DNA of 64,000 nt. It comes from Legionella hackeliae. GTDB taxonomy: Bacteria > Pseudomonadota > Gammaproteobacteria > Legionellales > Legionellaceae. The position numbers and the translations under genes were made by a program. Below the pieces are notes generated by a model. That model had not been told where the DNA came from and searched no databases. It saw only the letters and a list, made by a program, of their open reading frames with translations. The stretch lies in contig NZ_LN681225.1 in assembly GCF_000953655.1 (NCBI RefSeq), positions 1,194,001-1,258,000 of the forward strand, written 5' to 3'. Positions 26,190 through 34,358 of the stretch are shown here, piece after piece; position 1 is the first letter of the stretch; each line of letters begins with the position of its first letter.

Positions 26190-27658
26190 AGAACAACAGA
26201 AGGCAATCCTTGCCGTTTTGCGCTTTCAACACCCGGCTGGTCAAACGCATTAATATCCCAAATGACACTTTGTGTGTAAATTTTATGCTCGTAAAGAGCA
26301 ATAAGCTGTCCTAATGTAAAGGGCGAGCAATCTGCCAATTGGATATGATTTAAGGGTTTGTTTCCGGGAATATACCCATTAGGATTTTCTGGTTCATGGA
26401 CACCATAAGCCAGTATCTTTCTTTTTGCTTCAGCCATAGCATTGATTAATTCAGTATCAAATGATTTTACAGTCACGAAATCTAAAGCAACTTTATGAGT
26501 TCCCTGGCACAGTAACTGATAATAGCTATGTTGGGCTTGGTTACCTAAACCACCCCAAACAATGGGGCCGGTAGCATGATTAACTGCTCTGCCCCGTTTA
26601 TCAATGGATTTCCCATTACTTTCCATATCTAGCTGCTGTATATAAGGTACAAAATATTCAAGCTGTTGCGCATAAACCAGGATTAGCAAATTATGAATAT
26701 GTAAAAAATTATTGTTCCAGATGCCCAAAAGTGCTAAGAGTACCGGTAAATTCTTAGTAAAAGGCGTATTCTGGAAATGGTTATCCATACTGTGGGCACC
26801 GGCTAAAAGTTGTGAAAACTGCTCATATCCGATTGCAATGGACGTAATTAAGCTAATTGCAGAGCACAGTGAATAGCGACCGCCTACCCATTCCCAAATC
26901 GGTAACACATTATTAAATCCATTTTCTTTAGCTTTTCTTACATTTGCAGTGACTGCTATAAAATGTTTATCCATGTGAGAGGGATTATTAAGCCAACTTA
27001 ATGCCTTTTTGGCATTGTGTAATGTTTCCTTGGTAGTAAACGATTTGGATGAGACGATAAACAATGTTGTCTCAGGCTTTAAATTATGAGTTACGTATTT
27101 TAAAGCATTGGGATCAACGTCTGAAACAAAGTGATAGCGCAAATGCTTTGCAGCAAGATCCGATAAAGCACGTATAGAAAAACGAGGCCCTAAATCAGAA
27201 CCTCCCATTCCAATATTTACGATATCTGTAATGGGTTTTCCTGAAAAACCAAGCCATTCACCATTTCTAACAGAGTCAGAAATAGTTTTGATTTGTTCGC
27301 GTGCTGCAGCGATGTCTGGAATAATATCTTTGCTATTAATAAGGATAGGAGTGCTGTCTGGTGTACGCAAAGCCGTGTGCAGAGCAGGTCTGCCTTCGCT
27401 GTTATTCACTGCGTCGCCCTGGATTAATGCATCAATTTTACTTTTTAATTGACACTCATCAGCCAATTGCAACAATAATTCCAGGGTAGTGGAATTTAGG
27501 CGTTGATTACTAAAATCAATTTGAATGTGTTGGGTTGAAGCTGTAAGACTCGTAGACCTTGCATCAGATTGATTCAACTCATGAATAGTTGCCAGACGTA
27601 GAGTGTGAACATGATTTTCTAGTTCGATCCAGGAATTGAGTTCAGTTAATTGCTTCAT
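26186..27658 (-). CDS. pgi: Glucose-6-phosphate isomerase
   Basis: 490 residues, ATG at 27658. PGI signatures: GIGGSDLGPRFSI near 152-164, SKSFTTKETL, the active-site Glu in QQLDMESNGKSID, the active-site His in GNQAQHSYYQLL, and the C-terminal Lys in LYEHKIYTQSVIWDIN. It interconverts glucose-6-P and fructose-6-P, feeding nucleotide-sugar synthesis. It is shorter than E. coli Pgi (549). An acyltransferase gene overlaps its end, joining carbon metabolism to the LPS locus. Its promoter should lie in the AT-rich gap shared with csrA. Confidence 0.96.
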   Translation of the reverse strand: MKQLTELNSWIELENHVHTLRLATIHELNQSDARSTSLTASTQHIQIDFSNQRLNSTTLELLLQLADECQLKSKIDALIQGDAVNNSEGRPALHTALRTPDSTPILINSKDIIPDIAAAREQIKTISDSVRNGEWLGFSGKPITDIVNIGMGGSDLGPRFSIRALSDLAAKHLRYHFVSDVDPNALKYVTHNLKPETTLFIVSSKSFTTKETLHNAKKALSWLNNPSHMDKHFIAVTANVRKAKENGFNNVLPIWEWVGGRYSLCSAISLITSIAIGYEQFSQLLAGAHSMDNHFQNTPFTKNLPVLLALLGIWNNNFLHIHNLLILVYAQQLEYFVPYIQQLDMESNGKSIDKRGRAVNHATGPIVWGGLGNQAQHSYYQLLCQGTHKVALDFVTVKSFDTELINAMAEAKRKILAYGVHEPENPNGYIPGNKPLNHIQLADCSPFTLGQLIALYEHKIYTQSVIWDINAFDQPGVESAKRQGLPSVVL

Positions 27659-28172
27659 GCGAGATCTTGGTTAAAATTTTTTTATAAAAATACCACTAAT
27701 AAAGCGCCGAATAAATAAAAAAATTAATATAGGGTTCTCTTTCTTAAAAAATGATTAACCTAATTAAATAAAAAGGAAGCAGCTGTAATTTATTATCTCT
27801 AACAAAATGTATAAAAAATTACCTTTATTTGATGAGAAATAAGAATTTTCAGTAATTTCAACAGACTATATCTTCATCCCTCTACAAGAAATTCCATTTA
27901 TCGAATTAAATAAAAAAAAATTAAAAAAAGTCTCACTTTTACTGTTTTTTCAATTATAATATCTCGCTGTTTTTTTGAGACTCAATTGATTCCTAAGAAA
28001 CCTAAGGCTATAAATTAATCATCGTGATTTATTAGGGCTCATAATCGCCAAAAATAGAGAATTTTGCTCAAAATTATTGCCTTGTGCGTTGGTCTAAAAG
28101 AACAAAAATTTAATTTATTTCTAAATAGAAATAAAATTAAGGCTTTTCTTAATATTTTGTTAAGAATCATTG
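27659..28172. other. AT-rich intergenic region between pgi and csrA
   Basis: About 510 bases with long A- and T-runs and no plausible gene on either strand. It must carry the divergent promoters of pgi and csrA. A TTCTTAA/TTAAGAA inverted repeat (28146-28152 and 28160-28166) ends seven bases before the TATAAA box proposed for csrA and could be an operator or terminator remnant. Confidence 0.5.
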
Positions 28173-28178
28173 TATAAA
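28173..28178 (+). promoter_or_regulatory. Candidate -10 box for csrA
   Basis: TATAAA preceded by TG lies 114 bases before the csrA start, just after an inverted repeat. No good -35 hexamer is at the expected distance, so this would be a weak, extended -10 or alternative-sigma promoter. The call is tentative. Confidence 0.3.
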
Positions 28179-28256
28179 CTTACGATGGAACAGCCTAAAA
28201 TTGTTTGTAATTTAATCATGTTGTAGTCACCGAGGGCACCATGGAGGTTCATGGAA

Positions 28257-28276
28257 TAGATGGTGGCTGCCATCTA
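28257..28276 (+). promoter_or_regulatory. Leader hairpin beside the csrA ribosome binding site
   Basis: A 7-bp stem (28257-28263 with 28270-28276, TAGATGG and CCATCTA) with a six-base TGGCTG loop abuts the AAGGGAG ribosome site. GGA-containing motifs (ATGGA) occur at 28241 and 28251 just upstream. CsrA proteins bind A(N)GGA in hairpins near ribosome sites, so autoregulation is plausible. Confidence 0.4.
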
Positions 28277-28291
28277 AGGGAGAATTTAGTC

Positions 28292-28486
28292 ATGCTAATT
28301 TTGACTCGGCGTATTGGTGAAACCTTAATCATCGGCGACGATGTAAATATTACTGTGTTAGGTGTAAAAGGAAATCAAGTGCGCTTAGGTATCAATGCAC
28401 CAAAAGATGTTTCTGTACACCGTGAAGAAATTTATTTGCGCATCCAGCAAGAAAAAGAGTCGACCGATAGCGAAGAAGCTGTATAA
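28292..28486 (+). CDS. csrA: Carbon storage regulator CsrA
   Basis: 64 residues from ATG 28292, ten bases after AAGGGAG. The frame is open 17 codons further, but that extension does not match CsrA. The sequence [17 protein letters not shown] and the C-terminal [10 protein letters not shown] are the RNA-binding faces of CsrA/RsmA, including the conserved Arg44-equivalent in VHREE. It is a dimeric post-transcriptional regulator that in Legionella controls the switch between replicative and transmissive phases by binding GGA motifs in mRNA leaders. The acidic C-terminal tail (STDSEEAV) is variable in the family. Confidence 0.95.
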   Translation: MLILTRRIGETLIIGDDVNITVLGVKGNQVRLGINAPKDVSVHREEIYLRIQQEKESTDSEEAV

Positions 28487-28509
28487 CCAGATTCCATTGC
28501 AGTCCTCCA

Positions 28510-28543
28510 GTCCCGGATCCAAAAGGAGTTGGTCACCCGGGAC
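28510..28543 (+). terminator. Hairpin downstream of csrA
   Basis: A 7-bp GC-rich stem (28510-28516 GTCCCGG with 28537-28543 CCGGGAC) has a 20-base loop and is followed by CCCCTTTT about fifteen bases later. It lies between the convergent csrA and birA genes. It could terminate transcription or be a decayed REP-like palindrome, since GTCCCGG and GGATCC recur in the repeats at 29820-30690. Confidence 0.4.
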
Positions 28544-28567
28544 AAACTCTCTAAAACCCCTTTTCTC

Positions 28568-29560
28568 TTATCTCTCTATCTCACTTAACGATGTATCTCC
28601 AAACGACAAATAATGGATAGTTCCTTGCTCATCAACAAGACACAATTGCCCAAGCTTGTTAACCCCACAAGCACTTCCCTGGATTGAGCCAGTAGGCTGT
28701 AATACCGTAATCGACTTTCCGAATAAATAATCAACTTTTCGCCATTCATCGGTAAAACTAGCAAAGCCTGTATGTAAAAATTTATCGACGTAGCGATGTA
28801 ATTGATAAATTAAATTGGCTAAAAGTCTATTACGATCATGATATTGACCTGTAATTTCATACAGGGAACACCAAGGTTTTTCTGGCAAAGGATGGAAATT
28901 TGTTGCGGTATTTACATTCAGTCCAATACCAATAATAACTTGAGAATTTGCATGCGTCTCGGCAGTAATTTCTATTAAAATTCCGCATAATTTTTTATCT
29001 TTCCATAGAAGATCATTTGGCCATTTTAACAAAATTTCTTCATGAATCCCGCTATCCTTTAAGCTTGATAAAATAGCTATTCCCACGACTAAACTTAAAC
29101 CGGAAAGCTGAGATAAATCACAATTAAGTTCCCAACGAGTTGAGCAATAAATATTCTCTCCAAATGGAGAAACCCAGTGACGTCCAAAGCGACCTCGCCC
29201 GTGAGTTTGCATTTCCGAACAACAAATTTCTAACAGGGAACTACTTGGTAAATTTTTCAAAAATTGATTGGTCGAATCAATCGTAGGAAATAAATGAAAA
29301 TGAAGAGGTTTTTTAAAACCTCTGATCTTAAGCTGTTGCTGAATTGTTTCTTCATTAAGTAATTGTATTGGAACGGTCAGTTGATAACCTTGCTGTGGTA
29401 AACGTTGTATTGGCAGACCTAAATCAATAAGTTGGCGGATATGTTTCCATATAGCAGTTCGTGACACGCCAAGCTGCTCGCCAAGCACACTTCCACTGTA
29501 ACAGGCACCGTCCGCAAGTCGCTTAATTAATTGCAACTGTATAGGGCTAAATTTTTTCAT
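28568..29560 (-). CDS. birA: Bifunctional biotin ligase / biotin operon repressor
   Basis: 330 residues, ATG at 29560. The N-terminal ~65 residues form a winged helix (LGEQLGVSRTAIWKHI is the recognition helix), then the ligase domain with GRGRFGRHWVSP (biotin/ATP loop, near 115-126), KWPNDLLWKDKKLCG (near 175-190, catalytic Lys), and a small C-terminal SH3-like domain. It makes biotinyl-AMP, biotinylates the acetyl-CoA carboxylase carrier protein and represses bio genes. Long enough for the repressor-containing form (E. coli 321). It converges on csrA. Confidence 0.95.
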   Translation of the reverse strand: MKKFSPIQLQLIKRLADGACYSGSVLGEQLGVSRTAIWKHIRQLIDLGLPIQRLPQQGYQLTVPIQLLNEETIQQQLKIRGFKKPLHFHLFPTIDSTNQFLKNLPSSSLLEICCSEMQTHGRGRFGRHWVSPFGENIYCSTRWELNCDLSQLSGLSLVVGIAILSSLKDSGIHEEILLKWPNDLLWKDKKLCGILIEITAETHANSQVIIGIGLNVNTATNFHPLPEKPWCSLYEITGQYHDRNRLLANLIYQLHRYVDKFLHTGFASFTDEWRKVDYLFGKSITVLQPTGSIQGSACGVNKLGQLCLVDEQGTIHYLSFGDTSLSEIER

Positions 29561-29650
29561 AAAAATGAGGAATAAAATATAAATTTCTTTGATTATACAG
29601 GGGGAACTTTAGCTTGTCAGATTAACAATAAAGTCAATATTAATTCGACC

Positions 29651-29811
29651 TTTAACTGAAACAGTAATGGATTAGATATGTTGAAATTTCACTATAAAAT
29701 CCACATCCGCTAGCACATTGGCGGGGGACCCTGGATCCCGCCGATGTGCTAGCGGATGTGGATTTTATAGTGAAATTTCAACATATCTAATCCATTACTG
29801 TTTCAGTTAAA
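29651..29811. repeat. 161-bp near-perfect palindrome (68-bp arms)
   Basis: Bases 29651-29718 are the exact reverse complement of 29744-29811 (68 of 68). Inside are one T/G mismatch, a 6-bp GGCGGG/CCCGCC stem (29720-29725, 29737-29742) and an 11-base loop. Single-stranded DNA or RNA would form one very long hairpin. The tip reads GGCGGGATCCAGGG on the - strand, which resembles the GCGGGATCCAGG core of the neighbouring repeats. There is no open frame or transposase. It may be a miniature inverted-repeat element or a REP/BIME-like unit. Confidence 0.95.
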
Positions 29812-29820
29812 ATCAATAAA

Positions 29821-30729
29821 TGCCAGAAAAATAAGCCAGCCAACAAAATTTTAAACCCACGTCCCGCGGCTTGTCCGCGGGATCCAGGATGCCGTTGATA
29901 AACCGCGGGACGTGTGTGTTTTAGGGTGGATTGTGGTGAATTGTTAACAGACGCAGGCTTTCCAAGTGCTAATGCCAGGAAAATAATCCAGCAAGCAAAA
30001 TTCTAAAACCCACGTTCAGCGGCTTGTCCGTGGGATCCAGGATGCCGTTGATAAACCGCGGGACGTGAGTGTTTTAGGGTGGATTGTGGTGAATTGTTAA
30101 CAGACGCAGGCATTTCCAAGTGCTAATGCCAGAAAAATAATCCAGCCAACAAAATTTTAAAACCAACGTTCAGCGGCTTGTCCGCGGGATCCAGAATGCC
30201 GTCGATAAATGGCGGGACGTGGGTGTTTTAGGGTGGATTGTGGTGAATTGTTAACAGACGCAGGCATTTCCAAGTGCTAATGCCAGGAAAATAAGCCAGC
30301 CAACAAAATTTTAAACCCACGTCCCGCGGCTCGTCCGCGGGATCCAGAATGCCGTCGATAAATGGCGGGACGTGGGTGTTTTAGGGTGGATTGTGGTGAA
30401 TTGTTAACAGACGCAGGCATTTCCAAGTGCTAATGCCAGGAAAATAAGCCAGCCAACAAAATTTTAAACCCACGTCCCGCGGCTTGTCCGCGGGATCCAG
30501 AATGCCGTCGATAAATGGCGGGACGTGGGTGTTTTAGGGTGGATTGTGGTGAATTGTTAACAGACGCAGGCATTTCCAAGTGCTAATGCCAGGAAAATAA
30601 GCCAGCCAACAAAATTTTAAACCCACGTCCCGCGGCTTGTCCGCGGGATCCAGGATGCCGTCGATGAACGGCGGGACGTGGGTGCTTTAGGGGGGATTGT
30701 TAACAGACCTAGGCATTTCTAAGCGCTAA
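29821..30729. repeat. Six tandem copies of a ~153-bp unit with nested palindromes
   Basis: Units start with TGCCAG at 29821, 29973, 30127, 30281, 30434 and 30587; periods are 152, 154, 154, 153, 153, and 143 for the last one. Each unit has AACAAAATTTTAAA, then a palindrome CCCACGTCCCGCGG - CTTGT - CCGCGGGATCC, and a third arm (C/T)GGCGGGACGTGGG, so the first arm can pair with either of two partners. A shared tail (GGGTGGATTGTGGTG, GTTAACAGACGCAGGC) follows. Copies 2 and 3 carry GTTCAGCGG in place of GTCCCGCGG. The last tail runs into the end of the HdeD-like gene. Confidence 0.95.
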
Positions 30730-31257
30730 TGCCATGAAAATATAAGTCCAGCCATCGACAATTAATTCCACGGCAATGAATAAACCAATGATCCACAATC
30801 CGCTTAGAGGCCAGTGCATTAAAATCATTACACCAAGGGCTATGGCAATAATACCCGCAAGCAACAACCATCCCCAGCCTTTACTACCTCTTAGCATGAG
30901 AGCCATGAAAAAGCGGCTTAAACCTATGATAATAAGTACTGTTGCTAATAAGGCTGTGATTAATGCCGATGCAAGAAAGGGATCATAAATGATGAGAGCC
31001 CCACCAATAAGATAAAGTACTGCAATAAACGCGTGCCAGGCAACGGCTTTCCAGCGGCGAGCTTTAAATACATCGACAATTTGCAAAAAGCCACCGATAA
31101 TTAACAATACACCCAGAAAAAGCATGCTGGCCAGGGTCAAACCGACAACCATTCCTAAACCGATGCATCCGAGAATGACAAATAATATACCAAGAGTCAA
31201 TAACCAACCCCAACTACGCTTTACGTCACGTGGCTCTTCTAATAGCACTGTAGTCAT
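30709..31257 (-). CDS. HdeD-family (DUF308) membrane protein
   Basis: 182 residues, ATG at 31257, with six hydrophobic segments in three pairs and the HdeD pattern (GILFVILGCIGLGM, VLLIIGGFLQIVDVFKAR, ALGVMILMHWPLSG, LIVDGWTYIFMALAL). HdeD proteins protect E. coli from acid at high cell density; the mechanism is unclear. The last ~15 codons and stop (30709-30753) resemble a segment in every unit of the downstream tandem array. It is a single gene with no obvious operon partner. Confidence 0.83.
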   Translation of the reverse strand: MTTVLLEEPRDVKRSWGWLLTLGILFVILGCIGLGMVVGLTLASMLFLGVLLIIGGFLQIVDVFKARRWKAVAWHAFIAVLYLIGGALIIYDPFLASALITALLATVLIIIGLSRFFMALMLRGSKGWGWLLLAGIIAIALGVMILMHWPLSGLWIIGLFIAVELIVDGWTYIFMALALRNA

Positions 31258-31350
31258 AAAACATCCTTATTAAGTGATTTCCTCAATTAAATCATAAACA
31301 AAATTTAGAAATCCTGCATTGTATTATGAAAAAAAGATTGGAATTATTGG

Positions 31351-33366
31351 CTAGATTATTGAAAATCGCGCACGGGTCTTTCCAGACTTCTCAGGATTAT
31401 CAAAATTATGGGGATCAACGAGCTGCGTGGCCTCAGAAATTTTATCCTTATGCCATCGATGTTCAGACCAACGATAATAATCAAGAGTACTATATCCCAA
31501 ATCTTTTAATAGTCCGACGCCCTCTGCCTGTAAATCCTCTTTTTTGTCCTTATCCTCAGTCAGTTCACTGCAGATCAAGGTATAAATAGGATTGGTGGGA
31601 ACAGCTTTCATTGCAGCTATATAGAAATGATTCATGTTTTCATCGCTTAAGCTAAAAAATAGTGTTATGTCTGCCAAGATAAAATTGGCCTTTCCTAAAT
31701 AGAATTTTAATTGTTGATTATCAGTATTCTTAAGCAATTCTATAATTTCCCTTAATAAGGTGACTATCTCCTGAATTTCTGCATAATGAGCCTTTGTGAA
31801 CGCTATAAATTGATGTTTGGCTTCATATTCGGTAGGTAATATGGCTTTAATTTTGTAATCCACCTGGCGCATTAAGCCTTTAGCTAACGCTAATTTATAA
31901 TTTTCTTTATCTCTGTTGGCGCTAAATGAACATTGTTTAAGTAACTCAACTGCTTGGTTGACTTGTTTGATATTACAGTCACTAATGCTTCTCGTATTAT
32001 CATTTTCAATGAGGGCTCTGGCGTATAAAAGGCGTTGAATATTAAGTCTTTGAGTTCGTCTGCCATTGTCATCCAGTGAAATTGCCTTTTCTGTGAACTG
32101 AATTCCTTCAGGCATTAGCTCCATAACAGCTTTCCAGTTTTTTTGCGTTGCAAATTGGAGAGCTGTGCTTTCCGTCACGCTACTTCTTTCTGTGAAGTAA
32201 TCAGCAAGTTTTTCAAGATCGTCAGAATAAAATTCACTCCCTTTTTGTGCATTGCTATAGAGCGTATAGGCTGCGTCATACTGTTGGTCGGCAACTAATA
32301 GTCGCAAACCTTGTGCTGGGAAATCTGCTCCAAGGTTTGAATTAAATTGCGCTGCAAATCGAATGTCCTCAAGTTTTGTGGTGTTTTCCGTTATAAACTG
32401 TTTTGAAAGGGCAATTCCTAAAGGCGAGTCTTTTTTTACATACTGTAAAAGTTTGGATTTCTCAAAGTGATTATTGAGTAAAGTTATTGCCTCTTTGAGA
32501 TCCTGAAGTTGTTCAATTAAATGAAAGGCAGCATCAAAGTTCTTTTTTTCCAAATAAAAATTAATAAAAATATTTTTATTCTGTAGGCAAATGTCGGGTG
32601 CATAGAATATCGCTTTTTCTATTAAAGCTTGAGCATCTGTGGAGAAATTCAGAAACGATTTTAAATATTTTTTAAATCGATTTGTATTTTGGTGAGCTCT
32701 AACCTCATTCATATAAATTTGAGCAACAGAAAAAGCATATTTACTATTTTTTAAAAATGTATAAGAAGTTCTGGAATTCTCTAAGTGTTCAACAGTAGTG
32801 GTAATCAAAGAATCATCTTGCGGATCGAGTTTTGGAATTTCAGACCAAAGTTCCAAACTAGCCCAAGTTTTTCCGAAACTATGATTCTCAAAAGAAATTG
32901 ACGGCTCTCCCTCTTTAGCGACTAGATGCTGCACATCACTGACATAAAAGCGAGTTAGGTTGTCTTGCAGTGCTTTGGTTGTATCATCACCTCGTGGAGA
33001 ATGAAGAAGATGAAAAAATATTGCTGGCACCCCATGCCTTTGTAATGAATTGGAGTGTGTCTGGGAATATCCTTGCAGATAACCATAGAAAGCATATTTA
33101 CGTAAACCCATTTGCACTTTTCGTGGCTCACAGTTGTTATCCAATCCAAGCCAACCTTTAAACGATTCAAACACATACCTTAAAAGGCTAGCTGGTCGGA
33201 TATCAAAGCCATCTGTATACAAATATTTTGCTGCAGTTAATTTATGGATAGTGGCTTGATATTCACTCTCATCATCTTGAAAAAGGAGAATATCCGGACG
33301 AAATCCTAAAAAATCTCTTTTTTCTTCAGGTAGCTTGACAAGTAAGGAGTAATTAATTCGAGGCAT
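31351..33366 (-). CDS. Large helical-repeat protein, unknown function (effector candidate)
   Basis: 671 residues from the ATG at 33366. A TTG eight codons upstream (33390) is possible and has a weak AAGAG site. No family was recognised. The first ~200 residues look globular (FLGFRPDILLFQDD, RKYAFYGYLQGYSQ). From about 230 to the end the sequence is a run of amphipathic helices such as NFDAAFHLIEQLQDLKEAI and QQYDAAYTLYSNAQKG, with A/L/Y spacing like TPR or Sel1 solenoids. No signal peptide or membrane span. The C-terminus (EKSGKTRARFSII) is polar then hydrophobic. Size, soluble helical solenoid and genus make a translocated effector possible. Confidence 0.7.
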   Translation of the reverse strand: MPRINYSLLVKLPEEKRDFLGFRPDILLFQDDESEYQATIHKLTAAKYLYTDGFDIRPASLLRYVFESFKGWLGLDNNCEPRKVQMGLRKYAFYGYLQGYSQTHSNSLQRHGVPAIFFHLLHSPRGDDTTKALQDNLTRFYVSDVQHLVAKEGEPSISFENHSFGKTWASLELWSEIPKLDPQDDSLITTTVEHLENSRTSYTFLKNSKYAFSVAQIYMNEVRAHQNTNRFKKYLKSFLNFSTDAQALIEKAIFYAPDICLQNKNIFINFYLEKKNFDAAFHLIEQLQDLKEAITLLNNHFEKSKLLQYVKKDSPLGIALSKQFITENTTKLEDIRFAAQFNSNLGADFPAQGLRLLVADQQYDAAYTLYSNAQKGSEFYSDDLEKLADYFTERSSVTESTALQFATQKNWKAVMELMPEGIQFTEKAISLDDNGRRTQRLNIQRLLYARALIENDNTRSISDCNIKQVNQAVELLKQCSFSANRDKENYKLALAKGLMRQVDYKIKAILPTEYEAKHQFIAFTKAHYAEIQEIVTLLREIIELLKNTDNQQLKFYLGKANFILADITLFFSLSDENMNHFYIAAMKAVPTNPIYTLICSELTEDKDKKEDLQAEGVGLLKDLGYSTLDYYRWSEHRWHKDKISEATQLVDPHNFDNPEKSGKTRARFSII

Positions 33367-33457
33367 AGTTTCTACAACTCTAGATAGCAAACACTCTTTG
33401 TGTCTTAAAAATGTTCTTATTGTACCATAATATGTAAGAAAATAGAATTATTGATAT

Positions 33458-34183
33458 TTAAAAAGGATGAAAATTGAGGGGGTCAACAGAAATATAACGA
33501 ATATGTCGTACATTAATTTCGCAACATAATGCAGCACTGCAAGCAATTCTGGGCATAAACGAAATTATTTGCCAATTTTTTTGATGTTTTGTATCAAGAA
33601 CATGGGTCTTCATAGGGGAAATAACAGGGACATCAAATTCTTTAGTCGGATAGGAAAGTCCTAATCCACAGGCTTTAATTAACGCTTCTTTTTGTGACCA
33701 GGTATGAAAAAAGCCAAGAGGTATAAGCCAGGGTGGCAAGGCTGATAATTGGGCTATTTCCTGAGATGAGAAAACAGTGTTAGCTAAACCAAGATAAGGT
33801 CGAGTTGAAAAAAATTCGATATCAATCCCTAAAGGGAATTGCTGTCCTATTGCCAGAAGGGCCAAGTCTTCCGAATGCGTCAAATTGAATTGTAGATGAA
33901 TGGTATTGTTAACCTTTGGCTTGCCATGCGAACCATAGGTAAAAAGTAGCTCAGCGGGATTTTTTTTAAAATAAAGACCAAGAATGGCGCGAAGCATAGC
34001 TCTAGACACTGCGAAACGACGCTGATGACGGGGAAAATGAAAACGTTGTGCCCGTTCACGTTCTTCTTCCTCAAGGCATGACATTGCCCAATTCGGTAAA
34101 TGGCTCAATGAAAATTCCCAGATATCCACTCGATCGCTTTTCAATTGACACTCAGCAGTAGTCATGGATTGAAATAAGGGCAT
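33458..34183 (-). CDS. Sfp-type 4'-phosphopantetheinyl transferase
   Basis: 241 residues from ATG 34183 (AAGGAG upstream but twelve bases away). A GTG at 34225 would add 14 residues, so the start is uncertain. Family motifs are present: an FNLTHSEDLALLAI segment, GIDIEFF (Mg-binding Asp and Glu), and W-x-x-K-E-A-x-x-K as WSQKEALIKACG. It transfers phosphopantetheine from CoA to a carrier protein serine. The long Sfp form suggests polyketide or nonribosomal peptide carriers, though none are in this window. It faces accA divergently. Confidence 0.88.
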   Translation of the reverse strand: MPLFQSMTTAECQLKSDRVDIWEFSLSHLPNWAMSCLEEEERERAQRFHFPRHQRRFAVSRAMLRAILGLYFKKNPAELLFTYGSHGKPKVNNTIHLQFNLTHSEDLALLAIGQQFPLGIDIEFFSTRPYLGLANTVFSSQEIAQLSALPPWLIPLGFFHTWSQKEALIKACGLGLSYPTKEFDVPVISPMKTHVLDTKHQKNWQIISFMPRIACSAALCCEINVRHIRYISVDPLNFHPF

Positions 34184-34358
34184 AGAACGAGGATTCTCCT
34201 TAAGAATGACGCGAAAATTGCTCACAAGAGTGACTCAATTCTGCATTACCTAATCAAAATAGCGATTTTTGCCCTATATAATGTATAGGAACGGTGGCGT
34301 CAAAAAGCAGTTACGGGTATCATAGCGCATGAAAATAAATTCGCCAAATGAGTAACTG

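Noticed and set aside
28241-28291. N-terminal extension of CsrA
   Set aside because: The in-frame upstream ATG would add 17 residues not found in the CsrA family; the canonical start at 28292 has its own AAGGGAG site.
29651-29811. Insertion sequence with terminal inverted repeats
   Set aside because: Only 25 bases separate the arms, so no transposase can be encoded; at most it is a non-autonomous element.
29821-30729. CRISPR array
   Set aside because: Repeats are ~153 bp, contiguous and nearly identical along their whole length, with no unique spacers and no cas genes nearby.
31326-31589. 87-residue + strand gene
   Set aside because: It lies almost wholly antisense to the 671-residue gene and has no ribosome site or recognisable domain.
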